Shown here piece after piece: positions 37,339 through 46,575 of a DNA stretch of 64,000 bases. The stretch is taken from NCBI GenBank assembly GCA_028714735.1, contig JAQTLU010000002.1, positions 124,001-188,000 of the forward strand. Reading direction: 5' to 3'. Origin of the DNA: Gallionellaceae bacterium (GTDB taxonomy: Bacteria > Pseudomonadota > Gammaproteobacteria > Burkholderiales > Thiobacillaceae). Numbering within the stretch: the first letter of the stretch is position 1; every line of letters begins with the position of its first letter. The notes beneath the pieces were generated by a model, which saw only the letters and a list, made by a program, of their open reading frames with translations, was not told the DNA's origin and searched no databases. Both the position numbers and the translations under genes were made by a program.

Positions 37339-38361
37339 CTAGACCGCCTTCTTCTTTCTGGGTTTCTTCGGCGCGGCAGTCTCCATGCCGCTGCCCAGAC
37401 TGGGCCGGGTATGGGCCTGCATGATGCCCGACTCGCCCCTGGCGTAGACCTCTTCCATGATCTCGATGAAACGCCGGGCCTGCGGCGACAGGAAGCGGCC
37501 CTTGCGCAGCACCAGGCCATAGCCCCGCTGGGGGAAGTATTTGGTCAGCGGGATGCGCATCAGGTTCTCGTTCCCGGTCAGGCAGATGTCGGTGACGATG
37601 GACACCCCCATGCCCAGTTCGACATATTTCTTGATCACTTCCCAGCCGCCCGCCTCCAGGGTGACGGTGAAGGTGAGGTTGTTCTGCTGGAACACGTACT
37701 TGACGATGCGCCAGGTCGACAGATGGCTGGGCGGCAGGATCAGGCCATAGTGGCTGACGTCATCCAGGGTGATCTCCTGGCCTGAGCGCGCCTTGTCGGC
37801 GAGCGGGTGGTCGAGCGGGGTGATCAGCATCGGGTCGAAGGTGACCACCGGGCGGTATTCGATGTCTTCCGGCACGTCGAGCATGGAGCCGACGGCGAAG
37901 TCGATCTCGTCGGCCTTGAGCATCTTCAGGCCGTCCCGGCCGGTGACGTTGTGCATCCGCAACTGGACCTTGGGGTAGGCCTCGACGAAGCGGCGCACCG
38001 GTTCGGGCAGGATGTACAGGATGGTCGACTCGCCCGCGCCGATGTTCAGCTCGCCCGACTCCAGCTTGCCGAAATGGGCGGTGAAGTTCTCCTGAAGCTT
38101 GTCGATGCCGTCGACCAGCGGCTCGGCCAGGTGGTAAAGCACGTCGCCTTCGGGGGTCAGCTTGATGTGCGGACCGCGCCGTTCGAACAGGACCACTTCC
38201 AGTTCCCGCTCCAGGGCCTGGATCTGCAGGGACACCGAAGGCTGCGACAGGAACAGCTTTTCGGCCGCCCGGGAGATGCTGCCGCAACGCACCACCTGAT
38301 GGAATGCGCGCAGCTGCTTGAGCCGGTTGTTCTTGTAGTACAGGGGAGAATCCTCGCTCAT
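37339..38361 (-). CDS. LysR-family transcriptional regulator divergent from the rnf operon
   Basis: A 340-residue LysR regulator. The winged helix-turn-helix is at about 13-72 (LKQLRAFHQVVRCGSISRAAEKL and SQPSVSLQIQALERELEVVLFERR); an effector domain follows from about residue 95, CysB-like in style (VGSMLDVPEDIEYRPVV). The C-terminus ends in a basic stretch, KKPRKKKAV, longer than usual. It is divergent from rnfB over 150 AT-rich bases holding inverted repeats, so it may control that operon, as LysR regulators often do with a divergent neighbour. The effector is unknown. Confidence 0.85.
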   Translation of the reverse strand: MSEDSPLYYKNNRLKQLRAFHQVVRCGSISRAAEKLFLSQPSVSLQIQALERELEVVLFERRGPHIKLTPEGDVLYHLAEPLVDGIDKLQENFTAHFGKLESGELNIGAGESTILYILPEPVRRFVEAYPKVQLRMHNVTGRDGLKMLKADEIDFAVGSMLDVPEDIEYRPVVTFDPMLITPLDHPLADKARSGQEITLDDVSHYGLILPPSHLSTWRIVKYVFQQNNLTFTVTLEAGGWEVIKKYVELGMGVSIVTDICLTGNENLMRIPLTKYFPQRGYGLVLRKGRFLSPQARRFIEIMEEVYARGESGIMQAHTRPSLGSGMETAAPKKPRKKKAV

Positions 38362-38403
38362 GGCCGCTTCCTGTTCATTGAAAACACCAATATTGGAAAT
38401 TGA

Positions 38404-38426
38404 AATAATTGCCGTGTCAAATTATT
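38404..38426. promoter_or_regulatory. Inverted repeat in the LysR-rnfB intergenic region
   Basis: AATAATT (38404-38410) and AATTATT (38420-38426), spacer 9 bases, in the AT-rich gap. A further copy AATAATT lies at about 38454. Such spaced repeats fit a LysR operator, here perhaps for autoregulation and for the rnf operon. Confidence 0.4.
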
Positions 38427-38511
38427 AAAAAATTCATAGACTCTGTCCATCAATAATTAAGACCTAGATATCTTCAATACTTGAGTGATCTGGTCGGGAT
38501 AGGAGCGAGCG

Positions 38512-39393
38512 ATGGATGTGATGCTTGGCGTGGCGATGGCGGGCGGTTTCATGGCGACCCTGGGTGGTCTGCTGGCCGGCCTGCTGGGCTTCGCCAACAA
38601 GCGTCTGTATGTCTACGAGGATCCCCGGATCGATCAGGTGTCCGATCTGCTGCCGCAGTCCAACTGCGGTGCCTGCGGCACCGCGGGGTGCCGCAACTTC
38701 GCCGAGGAACTGGTGGCCGGGCATGTCGTGCCGGCACGCTGCACCGTGAACACCCGCGACAAGAATGAATATATCGCCGATGTCCTGGGTGTCGACATGG
38801 GCAACGTCGAGAAACGGGTGGCCCGTCTGGCCTGTGCTGGCGGCCGCCATGTCGCCCGCATGCGGGCCCATTATGAAGGTCTCGGTTCCTGCCGCGCGGC
38901 CGCGACTGTCGCCGGCGGCGGCAAGGCCTGCGACTGGGGCTGCCTGGGCCTGGGCGACTGCGACACGGTATGCGATTTCGATGCCATCCATATGAACCAG
39001 TTCGGCCTGCCGGTGGTGGACAACGATTTATGCACGGCCTGCGGCGACTGCGTGGACATCTGTCCCAAGGCCCTGTTCTCGCTCGAACCGGTGTCGCGCA
39101 AGCTGTGGATGGCCTGCAAGAACAAGGCCGATGGCGATGCCGCGGAGCTGCAATGCGAGGTGGCCTGCACCGCCTGCGGCCGTTGCGTGCAGGATGCCGC
39201 GCCGGGCCTGATCAAGCTGGTCGGCGGGTTGGCGGTGATCGACTACGCCAGGAATGCCGAGGCCAGGTCCGAGGCAATCGAGCGCTGCCCGACCGGTGCC
39301 ATCGTCTGGGTCGAGGACGGCAAGCTCGCCAGGGGCAAGGCCGCCAAGAAAATTGTCCGCATTGCACCGTTGCCGGTGCAGAGCGAAGTCTGA
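38512..39393 (+). CDS. rnfB: Rnf electron-transport complex subunit B, long form
   Basis: A 293-residue RnfB, the ferredoxin-like subunit that passes electrons between soluble ferredoxin and the membrane complex. A hydrophobic N-terminus (about 3-27) anchors it. The 4Fe-4S domain is CGACGTAGCRNFAEEL (about 51-66); next come CDWGCLGLGDCDTVC, the classical motif CTACGDCVDICP (about 174), and CTACGRC with its fourth Cys further on in ERCPTGAI. AGGAG is 7 bases before the ATG. It starts an operon with pyruvate:ferredoxin oxidoreductase second, which suggests direct electron exchange. Confidence 0.88.
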   Translation: MDVMLGVAMAGGFMATLGGLLAGLLGFANKRLYVYEDPRIDQVSDLLPQSNCGACGTAGCRNFAEELVAGHVVPARCTVNTRDKNEYIADVLGVDMGNVEKRVARLACAGGRHVARMRAHYEGLGSCRAAATVAGGGKACDWGCLGLGDCDTVCDFDAIHMNQFGLPVVDNDLCTACGDCVDICPKALFSLEPVSRKLWMACKNKADGDAAELQCEVACTACGRCVQDAAPGLIKLVGGLAVIDYARNAEARSEAIERCPTGAIVWVEDGKLARGKAAKKIVRIAPLPVQSEV

Positions 39394-39424
39394 ATCTACG
39401 GAATTTGTCCTGAGGGGGACCGAT

Positions 39425-42400
39425 ATGTTCAAGAAGCTGTTCGACAAGAAGACCGATATGCATGACGCCGGCACCAGTGCCAGGCTGGAAGGCCAGCCGG
39501 TCAAGTATCCCGGTGTCCGCGACGCCATCGACGGTAACACCGCCGTGTATCTGGTCGAACGCGAGTCGACCGACGCCGCCGGCGCCTACCCGATCACCCC
39601 GTCGACCCAGATGGGCGAATACTGGGCCGAGGCCGTGGCCGCCGGCTACACCAACAGCGCCGGTCGGCCGCTGATCTTCATCGAACCCGAGTCCGAACAC
39701 GCCGCCGCCGGCGTCACCGCCGGCCTGTCCATGACCGGCATGCGCGCGGTCAACTTCACTTCGGCCCAGGGCGCCGCCTTCATGCACGAGTCGCTCTACG
39801 GCGCGGTCGGCAAGCGTCTGCCCTATGTCCTCAACATGGGCTGCCGAGCCATCACCAAGGCCACCCTGAACGTCCACTGCGGCCACGACGACTACCACTG
39901 CGTCGACGACACCGGCTTCATCCAGGTGTTCGCCCGCAACGCCCAGGCCGCCGCCGACCTCAACATGATCGCGCGCAAGACCGCGGAACTCTCGCTCACG
40001 CCGGCCATCGTCGCCATGGACGGCTTCCTGACCACCCACCTGATCGAGCCGGTGCTGGTGCCCGAGAAGGCCCTGGTGGCCGAGTTCCTGGGCCAGTCCG
40101 ACGACATCATCGACACCCCGACCCCGGCCCAGCAGCTGATCTACGGCCCCCGGCGCCGCCGCGTGCCGTCGCTCTGGGACGTCGATGTCCCGGTGGCTTC
40201 CGGCGCCGTCGCCAACCAGGACGGCTACATGCAATCGGTGGCCGCCCAGCGTCCGTATTTCTTCCAGCACATCCCCGAGATCGCCGACCGCTGCATGGCC
40301 GAACTGGCCGAACTGACCGGCCGCCGCTACAACCGGGTCGACACCTACAAGTGCGAGGATGCCGACTACATCATCCTCGGCCAGGGCTCCATGACCGTGC
40401 AGGCCGAGGCGGTGGCCGACTGGCTGCGCGCCGAGAAGAAGATCAAGGTGGGCGTGGTCCACATGACCATGTTCCGGCCCTTCCCGGGCGATGTCCTGGG
40501 CCACATCCTCAAGGGCAAGAAGGGCGTTGCCGTTCTGGAGCGCACCGACCAGCCGATGTCGGAAGACCTGCCGCTGATGCGCGAGGTGCGCGCCACGGTG
40601 AGCAAGTGCCTGGAGAACGGCGCCTCCGAGGGCGAGTTGCCGCACGCCGGCTATGCCGCCTATGCCGGTGCCAAGGACATGCCCGGACTGTATTCGGGCT
40701 GCTACGGCCTCGGCTCGCGCGACCTGCAGCCGGAAGGCATGGTGGCCGCGATCGAGAACATGATGCCGGGCGGCGCCCGGCGCAAGTTCTATTACCTGTC
40801 GGTGGACTTCGCCCGTGACGAATCGGCCAACCCGAAGCAGGAGATCAAGCAGCAGGAGCTCAAGGCCGCCTATCCGCGCATCAAGGAAATGGCCCTGCAC
40901 GGCTCGATCAACCCCAACCTGATGCCCAAGGGCGCCATCGCCGTGCGCATGCACTCGGTCGGCGGCTGGGGTGCGGTGACCACCGGCAAGAACCTGGCCA
41001 TGACCCTGTTCGAGCTGCTCGGCTGGGACATCAAGGCCAACCCCAAGTACGGTTCCGAGAAGAAGGGCCAGCCGACCACCTACTACCTGTCGGCGGCGCC
41101 GGAACCGATCCGGATCAACTGCGAGTATTCCGTGGTCGACGTGGTGCTGTCGCCCGACCCGCAGGTGTTCCTGCACACCAACGCCGTGTCCGGTCTGGCC
41201 AAGGGCGGCGTGTTCATCATCCAGAGCAACCTGGAATCGGCCGAAGCGGTCTGGGCCGGCTTCCCGGTCCATGTCCAGAAGTCCATCGTCGACCTGGGCA
41301 TCCAGGTCTACTACCTGGACGCCTTCCTGATCGCCCGCGAGGAGGCCTCCAACCCCGACCTCCAGCTGCGCATGCAGGGCAACGCCTTCCAGGGCGCCTT
41401 CTTCCATGCCTCCGACGTCAAGGATCGCGCCGGCCTGACCGAGGAAGCGCTGTTCAAGGCGATCGAGAACCAGCTCGAGGACAAGTTCGGCAAGAAGGGC
41501 AAGCGCGTGGTCGAGGACAACCTGCGCGTGGTCCGGCGCGGCTACGAGGAACTCAAGCAGATCCCGGCCGACCTGATGAAGGTGGGCGTGCGCCAGGCCA
41601 TGCTCAAGAGCGAGATCGCCATCCCGACCATGCTCAAGCAGCAGCCGGAAGGTTCCGGCGGCGCCGCCGACATCCACCGTTTCTGGCAGGACACCGGCAG
41701 CTTCTACGCCACCGGCAATGGCTCCGACAACCTGGTCGACCCGTTCATGGGCATGGCCCTGATCCCGGCCGTCACCGGCGTGTTCCGTGACATGACCCAG
41801 ATCCGCTTCGAGCATCCGGAGTGGATCGCCGAAAACTGCACCGCCTGCGGCAACTGCTATACCCAGTGCCCGGACTCGGCCATCCCCGGCCTGGTCACCG
41901 ACGTCGCCGACGTGCTCAACACCGCGGTCACCAACATCGAGATGGGCGGCCGGCCGACCCGCTTCCTGCGCAAGGCCAGCCGCACCATCGACAAGAAGCT
42001 CAAGGGCATGCTGGCCAAGGACGGCCTCGACGTGCACGCCCTGTTCATCCAGGCCATCGACCATACCCTGGCCGAGGACCCGGCCGAGGGCGAGGAGCGC
42101 GAGCGCCTGAACGCCGAGTTCGATCTGCTCAAGGGCGCCATCGGCGGCTTCAAGTTCGCCACCACCAAGCCCTACTGGACCAACCGCGAAAAGAAGGCGG
42201 CCGGTGCCGGCGGTCTCTTCTCGATCACCGTCAACCCGTACACCTGCAAGGGCTGCGCCCTGTGCATCGACGTCTGCGAAGACGACGCCCTGAAGATGGT
42301 CACCCAGACCCCCGAGTCCATCGAAACCCTGCGCCAGGACTGGAAGTTCTGGCTCGACCTGCCGACCACGCCGCAGAAGTACAGCCGCATCGACAGCCTG

Positions 42401-44371
42401 GACGAGAAGATCGGCGCCCTGGAGACCCTGCTTCTGGACAAGAAGAACTACGGCTCCATGGCCTGCGGCGACGGCGCCTGCCTGGGCTGCGGCGAGAAGA
42501 CCGCCATCCACCTGTTCACCGGCACGGTGACCGCCCTGATGCAGCCGCGCGTGGCGGCCTTCGTGGCCAAGATCGACGGCCTCATCATGGGCCTGGAAAA
42601 GCACATCCGGATGAAGCTGACCGAGAGCGTCGACTTCACCGACAGCAAGGCCGTCCTGGCCGCGGTCGAGGCCACCCGTGGCCAGGACCTGACCCTGTCC
42701 GGGCTGTCCGGCCGCCTGAGCGAAAGCAAGCCCATCGACCCGCAATGGCTGAAGTGGGCGAGCCAGCTGCTGGAGAAGCTGAAGGACCTGCGCTGGCGTT
42801 ACGTCGAGGGCCCGACCAAGCGCGGCCGCGCCGAGATGGGCATCGCCAACTCCACCGGCTGCACCTCGGTGTGGGCGTCGACCTATCCGTACAACCCGTA
42901 TCCGTTCCCGTTCACCTCGCACCTGTTCCAGGATTCGCCCTCGGTCGCCCTGGGCCTGTTCGAAGGCCACATGGCCAAGATGGCGGAAGGCTTCAAGGCC
43001 GTGCGCATGGCCGAAATCGAGCTCGAGAGCGGTTACAACCCGATCGAGCAGGACGCCTTCTTCACCCACTTCAACTGGGAAGGCTTCAGCGACGAGGAAT
43101 TCAAGCTCTGCCCGCCGGTGGTCGCGATCGGCGGCGACGGCGCCATGTACGACATCGGCTTCCAGAACCTGTCGCGCGCCCTGATGACCGGCAAGCCGGT
43201 CAAGATCATGGTGGTCGACACCCAGGTCTATTCCAACACCGGCGGCCAGGCCTGCACCTCCGGCTTCATCGGCCAGGTCGCCGACATGTCGCCCTACGGC
43301 AAGGCGGTCAAGGGCAAGCAGGAGATCCGCAAGGAGATGAGCGTCATCGCCATGGCGCACCGCACCAGCTATGTCCTGCAGAGCGCCATCTCCAGCCCGA
43401 CCCACCTGATCGAAGGCTACATCGAGGGCCTCAACAGCCGGCGTCCGGCCATCTTCAACATCTACGCCGTCTGCCCGGTCGAACACGGCGTCGGCGACGA
43501 CCGCGCCACCGAGCAGTCCAGGCTGGCGGTGGAGTCGCGCGCCTACCCGCTGTTCAAGTACGACCCCGACCTCGGCACCACCTTCAGCGAGTGCGTGTCC
43601 CTGGAAGGCAACCCGGCCATGGACACCGACTGGCCCGAGTACAGCCTGGCCTACAAGGACGCGGAAGGCGTCGAGCAGAAGATGACCCTGCCGTTCACCT
43701 TCGCCGACTTCGCCCTCACCGAAGGCCGCTTCGCCAAGCAGTTCAAGAAGGCGCCGCAGGAGGCCTGGAACGACGACATGGTCCTGCTCAGCGACTTCCT
43801 GGAACTGGCGGAAGACGACCGCGACGGCAAGTTCCCGTTCATCTGGGCGGTGGACAAGAAGAACCGCCTGATGCGGGTGCTGGTGTCGCAGGAACTGGCC
43901 AAGTCGTGCATCGAGCGGCAGAACTTCTGGAAGCAGCTGAAGGACCTGGCCGGGCTCAACCGCGAGGCCGTGGACGAGCAGGCCATCGCCGACAAGGCGC
44001 GCGCCGAGCTGGTCCAGAAGCTGACCGCCTCCCTGGCCAGTTTCGGCGGCGGTGTGGCGATGGACGTCGCCGCCCAGCCTGCCGCCGCTGCGGCGGCCAA
44101 ACCGGCGGCCGGCCCGAACGGCTACGAGTCGGTCTGGATCGAGACCCCGGAATGCACCGCCTGCGACGAATGCACCAAGCTGGCCCCGAAGACGTTCAAG
44201 TACAACGACGACAAGAAGGCCATCGTGATCAACCCGCAGGGCACCACCTACGCCAACCTGGTCAAGGCGGCGGAGAAGTGCACGGCGAGCTGCATCCATC
44301 CGGGCACGCCCTGGAACATGAACGAGCCGGGGGTCGACAAGCTGGTCGCCCGGGCGGCTAAGTTCAACTGA
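39425..44371 (+). CDS. nifJ: Pyruvate:ferredoxin (flavodoxin) oxidoreductase, giant form with fused C-terminal ferredoxin
   Basis: A 1648-residue single-chain 2-oxoacid oxidoreductase (usual NifJ about 1200). It converts pyruvate and CoA to acetyl-CoA, CO2 and reduced ferredoxin, or the reverse. Order: AYPITPSTQMGEY (about 54, domain I), domain II, gamma part, 2[4Fe-4S] region CTACGNCYTQCP (about 806) and CKGCALCIDVCE (about 941), CGDGACLGCGEKTA, TPP domain GGDGAMYDIGF (about 1236) and VYSNTGGQAC (about 1267). After an Ala-rich linker the last about 75 residues form another ferredoxin-like domain (CTACDEC, about 1577; KCTASCIHPG). ATG 39425 follows GAGGGGG. The 2-oxoacid is inferred as pyruvate. 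Confidence 0.9.
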   Translation: MFKKLFDKKTDMHDAGTSARLEGQPVKYPGVRDAIDGNTAVYLVERESTDAAGAYPITPSTQMGEYWAEAVAAGYTNSAGRPLIFIEPESEHAAAGVTAGLSMTGMRAVNFTSAQGAAFMHESLYGAVGKRLPYVLNMGCRAITKATLNVHCGHDDYHCVDDTGFIQVFARNAQAAADLNMIARKTAELSLTPAIVAMDGFLTTHLIEPVLVPEKALVAEFLGQSDDIIDTPTPAQQLIYGPRRRRVPSLWDVDVPVASGAVANQDGYMQSVAAQRPYFFQHIPEIADRCMAELAELTGRRYNRVDTYKCEDADYIILGQGSMTVQAEAVADWLRAEKKIKVGVVHMTMFRPFPGDVLGHILKGKKGVAVLERTDQPMSEDLPLMREVRATVSKCLENGASEGELPHAGYAAYAGAKDMPGLYSGCYGLGSRDLQPEGMVAAIENMMPGGARRKFYYLSVDFARDESANPKQEIKQQELKAAYPRIKEMALHGSINPNLMPKGAIAVRMHSVGGWGAVTTGKNLAMTLFELLGWDIKANPKYGSEKKGQPTTYYLSAAPEPIRINCEYSVVDVVLSPDPQVFLHTNAVSGLAKGGVFIIQSNLESAEAVWAGFPVHVQKSIVDLGIQVYYLDAFLIAREEASNPDLQLRMQGNAFQGAFFHASDVKDRAGLTEEALFKAIENQLEDKFGKKGKRVVEDNLRVVRRGYEELKQIPADLMKVGVRQAMLKSEIAIPTMLKQQPEGSGGAADIHRFWQDTGSFYATGNGSDNLVDPFMGMALIPAVTGVFRDMTQIRFEHPEWIAENCTACGNCYTQCPDSAIPGLVTDVADVLNTAVTNIEMGGRPTRFLRKASRTIDKKLKGMLAKDGLDVHALFIQAIDHTLAEDPAEGEERERLNAEFDLLKGAIGGFKFATTKPYWTNREKKAAGAGGLFSITVNPYTCKGCALCIDVCEDDALKMVTQTPESIETLRQDWKFWLDLPTTPQKYSRIDSLDEKIGALETLLLDKKNYGSMACGDGACLGCGEKTAIHLFTGTVTALMQPRVAAFVAKIDGLIMGLEKHIRMKLTESVDFTDSKAVLAAVEATRGQDLTLSGLSGRLSESKPIDPQWLKWASQLLEKLKDLRWRYVEGPTKRGRAEMGIANSTGCTSVWASTYPYNPYPFPFTSHLFQDSPSVALGLFEGHMAKMAEGFKAVRMAEIELESGYNPIEQDAFFTHFNWEGFSDEEFKLCPPVVAIGGDGAMYDIGFQNLSRALMTGKPVKIMVVDTQVYSNTGGQACTSGFIGQVADMSPYGKAVKGKQEIRKEMSVIAMAHRTSYVLQSAISSPTHLIEGYIEGLNSRRPAIFNIYAVCPVEHGVGDDRATEQSRLAVESRAYPLFKYDPDLGTTFSECVSLEGNPAMDTDWPEYSLAYKDAEGVEQKMTLPFTFADFALTEGRFAKQFKKAPQEAWNDDMVLLSDFLELAEDDRDGKFPFIWAVDKKNRLMRVLVSQELAKSCIERQNFWKQLKDLAGLNREAVDEQAIADKARAELVQKLTASLASFGGGVAMDVAAQPAAAAAAKPAAGPNGYESVWIETPECTACDECTKLAPKTFKYNDDKKAIVINPQGTTYANLVKAAEKCTASCIHPGTPWNMNEPGVDKLVARAAKFN

Positions 44372-44401
44372 GTAACGCGAGTTGCGAGCGGAGAGACAAC
44401 A

Positions 44402-45919
44402 GTGAGTGAGGTCGCCATGACTGCCGGAATCCTCTCATTCCTCTCTTCGTTCGGCTCGCACCTGCCGTTCGCGCGCAAGACTTTCGCCCGCGGGGTCCAC
44501 CCCGCGAGCAACAAGAGCACTGCTGGCACGCCGCTCCGTCGGATGCCGTTTGCGCCGCGCATGATCCTCCCCCTCGCGCAGCACATCGGCAAGCCGGCGG
44601 TGCCCACCATTCTGGTGGGCCAGGAGGTAGTACGTGGACAGCTCATCGCACGGGCCGACGGTTTCCTGTCGGTCCCCCTCCATGCCCCGGTCGACGGGGT
44701 GGTGGAGGCCATAGAACTGATGCCCTCGGCGCGCGGACCGTGGACCGAGAGCATCGTCATCCGTACCTACGAGGCGTCGACCCAGGAAGTGCGCTGGGGC
44801 GAACCGCGCGACATGGCCGCCCTGACGCCGGCCGAGATCATCCAGGCGATCCAGGACACCGGCATGGTCGGCCTGGGCGGCGCCGCCTTCCCCAGCCACG
44901 CCAAGCTGACCGTGCCCAAGGGCCGCACGATCCACACCCTGGTGGTGAACGGCTGCGAGTGCGAGCCTTACCTGACCTGCGACCACCGCATCATGGTCGA
45001 GCGCACCGACGACCTGATCCAGGGCATCCGCTACGCCATGCGCGCGGTCGGCGCGGAAAAGGCCGTGATCGGGGTCGAGGACAACAAGCCGGATGCCGTC
45101 GCGGCGATCCGGGCCAGGCTGCCGGCCGACGGCAGCATCACCGTCGAGGCGGTGGAAACAAAATACCCCCAGGGCGCGGAGAAGATGCTGATCAAGTCCG
45201 CCCTGGGTCTCGAAGTTCCGGCCGGCGGCCTGCCCTCCGAAGTCGGCGTGGTGGTCAACAATGTCGGTACGTTGGCCTTGCTGGGCAGGCTCCTCCCCTC
45301 CGGCCAGGGACTCACCGAACGCGTCGTCACCGTCACCGGACCCGGCATCAGCCGGCCCGGCGACTACTGGGTGCCGATCGGCACGCCGATGCGCCATGTC
45401 CTGGAATGGGCCGGCGCCGAGGACGTGACCGAGCGCGAGATCATCCTGGGCGGCCCGATGATGGGCCAGGCCATCGCCTCGCTCGACGTGCCGGTGACCA
45501 AGGGCGTGTCCGGCATCCTGGTGTTCGACCGCCGCGATATCGAGACCGAAAGCGCCCGCAAGACCTACGCCTGCATCAAGTGCGGCGAGTGCGTGCAGGC
45601 CTGCCCGATGGGCCTGAACCCGTCCATGCTGGGCCTCCTGGCCGCCAGCAGCGAATACGACCGCATGGGCTCTGGTTACCACCTCGGCGACTGCTTCGAA
45701 TGCGGCTGCTGCACCTATGTCTGCCCGTCCAATATCCCCCTGGTGCAGCAGTTCCGCGCCGCCAAGGGCGTCCTGCGCGATCGGGCGGAGGCGGTCAAGT
45801 CCAAGCTCGAATTGCACGAGAGCGGCGAGCGCTTCGACTTCGGCCACAAGGAAGGCGAAGGGCGCAAGCCCGGCGGCAGCCGTCACCCGATCAATCCACC
45901 TCCGTCAGCAAAACCATGA
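44402..45919 (+). CDS. rnfC: Rnf electron-transport complex subunit C (GTG start)
   Basis: RnfC, 505 residues, the NADH-side peripheral subunit related to NuoF. N-terminal barrel-sandwich region FARGVHPASNKSTAG, nucleotide/FMN loop MVGLGGAAFPSHAKL (about 160-174), VVNGCECEPYLTCDHRIM, and two [4Fe-4S] motifs CIKCGECVQACP (about 391) and CFECGCCTYVCP (about 430). GTG 44402 has GGAGAG 7 bases upstream; ATG 44417 would be 21 bases away. The stop overlaps the next gene by four bases. Confidence 0.93.
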   Translation: MSEVAMTAGILSFLSSFGSHLPFARKTFARGVHPASNKSTAGTPLRRMPFAPRMILPLAQHIGKPAVPTILVGQEVVRGQLIARADGFLSVPLHAPVDGVVEAIELMPSARGPWTESIVIRTYEASTQEVRWGEPRDMAALTPAEIIQAIQDTGMVGLGGAAFPSHAKLTVPKGRTIHTLVVNGCECEPYLTCDHRIMVERTDDLIQGIRYAMRAVGAEKAVIGVEDNKPDAVAAIRARLPADGSITVEAVETKYPQGAEKMLIKSALGLEVPAGGLPSEVGVVVNNVGTLALLGRLLPSGQGLTERVVTVTGPGISRPGDYWVPIGTPMRHVLEWAGAEDVTEREIILGGPMMGQAIASLDVPVTKGVSGILVFDRRDIETESARKTYACIKCGECVQACPMGLNPSMLGLLAASSEYDRMGSGYHLGDCFECGCCTYVCPSNIPLVQQFRAAKGVLRDRAEAVKSKLELHESGERFDFGHKEGEGRKPGGSRHPINPPPSAKP

Positions 45920-46569
45920 ACCCCGATATCACCCGCGAATTCATCGCCGATACCCTGGCCCAGTCCATCCTCGACCCGCGCACGCGCGCCCTGTATGAAC
46001 TGTGCTTCATGCACCGGCATCATTTCCAGGACGACATCGTCACCGACAAGCTGCGCATGATCGTGCGCATCGGCGCCGAGCACGGCTTTCACGTGAACGA
46101 TTTTTCGCCCGAGTTCGCCGCCCACCGCCTGGGCCAGTCGGGCGTCGACCGCTGGTTCGCCGGCATCGCCACCGCCGAGCGTCTGGACCAGGCCCTGGTG
46201 TTCGAGATGCACAAGCGGATCATGGACGTGTTCGCCGACCTGCCGGCCGAGCAGGCCCGTTCCCTGGCCTCCAAGTACCTGCATTTCCATTTTCCGGAAC
46301 TGTTCTTCATCTACGACAGCCGGGTCGCGGCGGCGGCCTTCGACCTGGGGCAGGGCGAGTGCGGCTACCTGGCCCGCTCCGAACACGATCCCGACTATGG
46401 CCGTTTCTTCGCCTGCTGTCGTAAACTGACCGAACGACTCGTCGGCCCGGCGGGCCGCAGGCTCAATCCGCGCGAGATGGATCGGGTGCTGCGGGCCTGG
46501 GCCGATCACCATGAGGTGGCCATGACGGCGGGTTCATCCAGGACTTCTGCGCCGGTTGCCTACGCCTGA
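45916..46569 (+). CDS. Unrecognised protein inside the rnf operon
   Basis: A 217-residue soluble, mostly helical protein between rnfC and rnfD, coupled to rnfC by ATGA and 6 bases before rnfD. No signal peptide, membrane span or Cys cluster motif. The most striking string is SKYLHFHFPELFFIYDSR (about residues 119-136), a His/aromatic-rich segment resembling one I have seen in various uncharacterised helical proteins, but I cannot name a family. Its place suggests a role in assembly or control of the complex; that is a guess. Codon use matches the operon. Confidence 0.8.
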   Translation: MNPDITREFIADTLAQSILDPRTRALYELCFMHRHHFQDDIVTDKLRMIVRIGAEHGFHVNDFSPEFAAHRLGQSGVDRWFAGIATAERLDQALVFEMHKRIMDVFADLPAEQARSLASKYLHFHFPELFFIYDSRVAAAAFDLGQGECGYLARSEHDPDYGRFFACCRKLTERLVGPAGRRLNPREMDRVLRAWADHHEVAMTAGSSRTSAPVAYA

Positions 46570-46575
46570 TCCGAC

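Noticed and set aside
39212-44299. A 1695-codon open frame on the minus strand opposite the PFOR gene
   Set aside because: It mirrors codon bias of the G+C-rich sense gene; the peptide is low-complexity, rich in Gly, Val, His and Asp, with no domain. The sense frame is full of conserved motifs.
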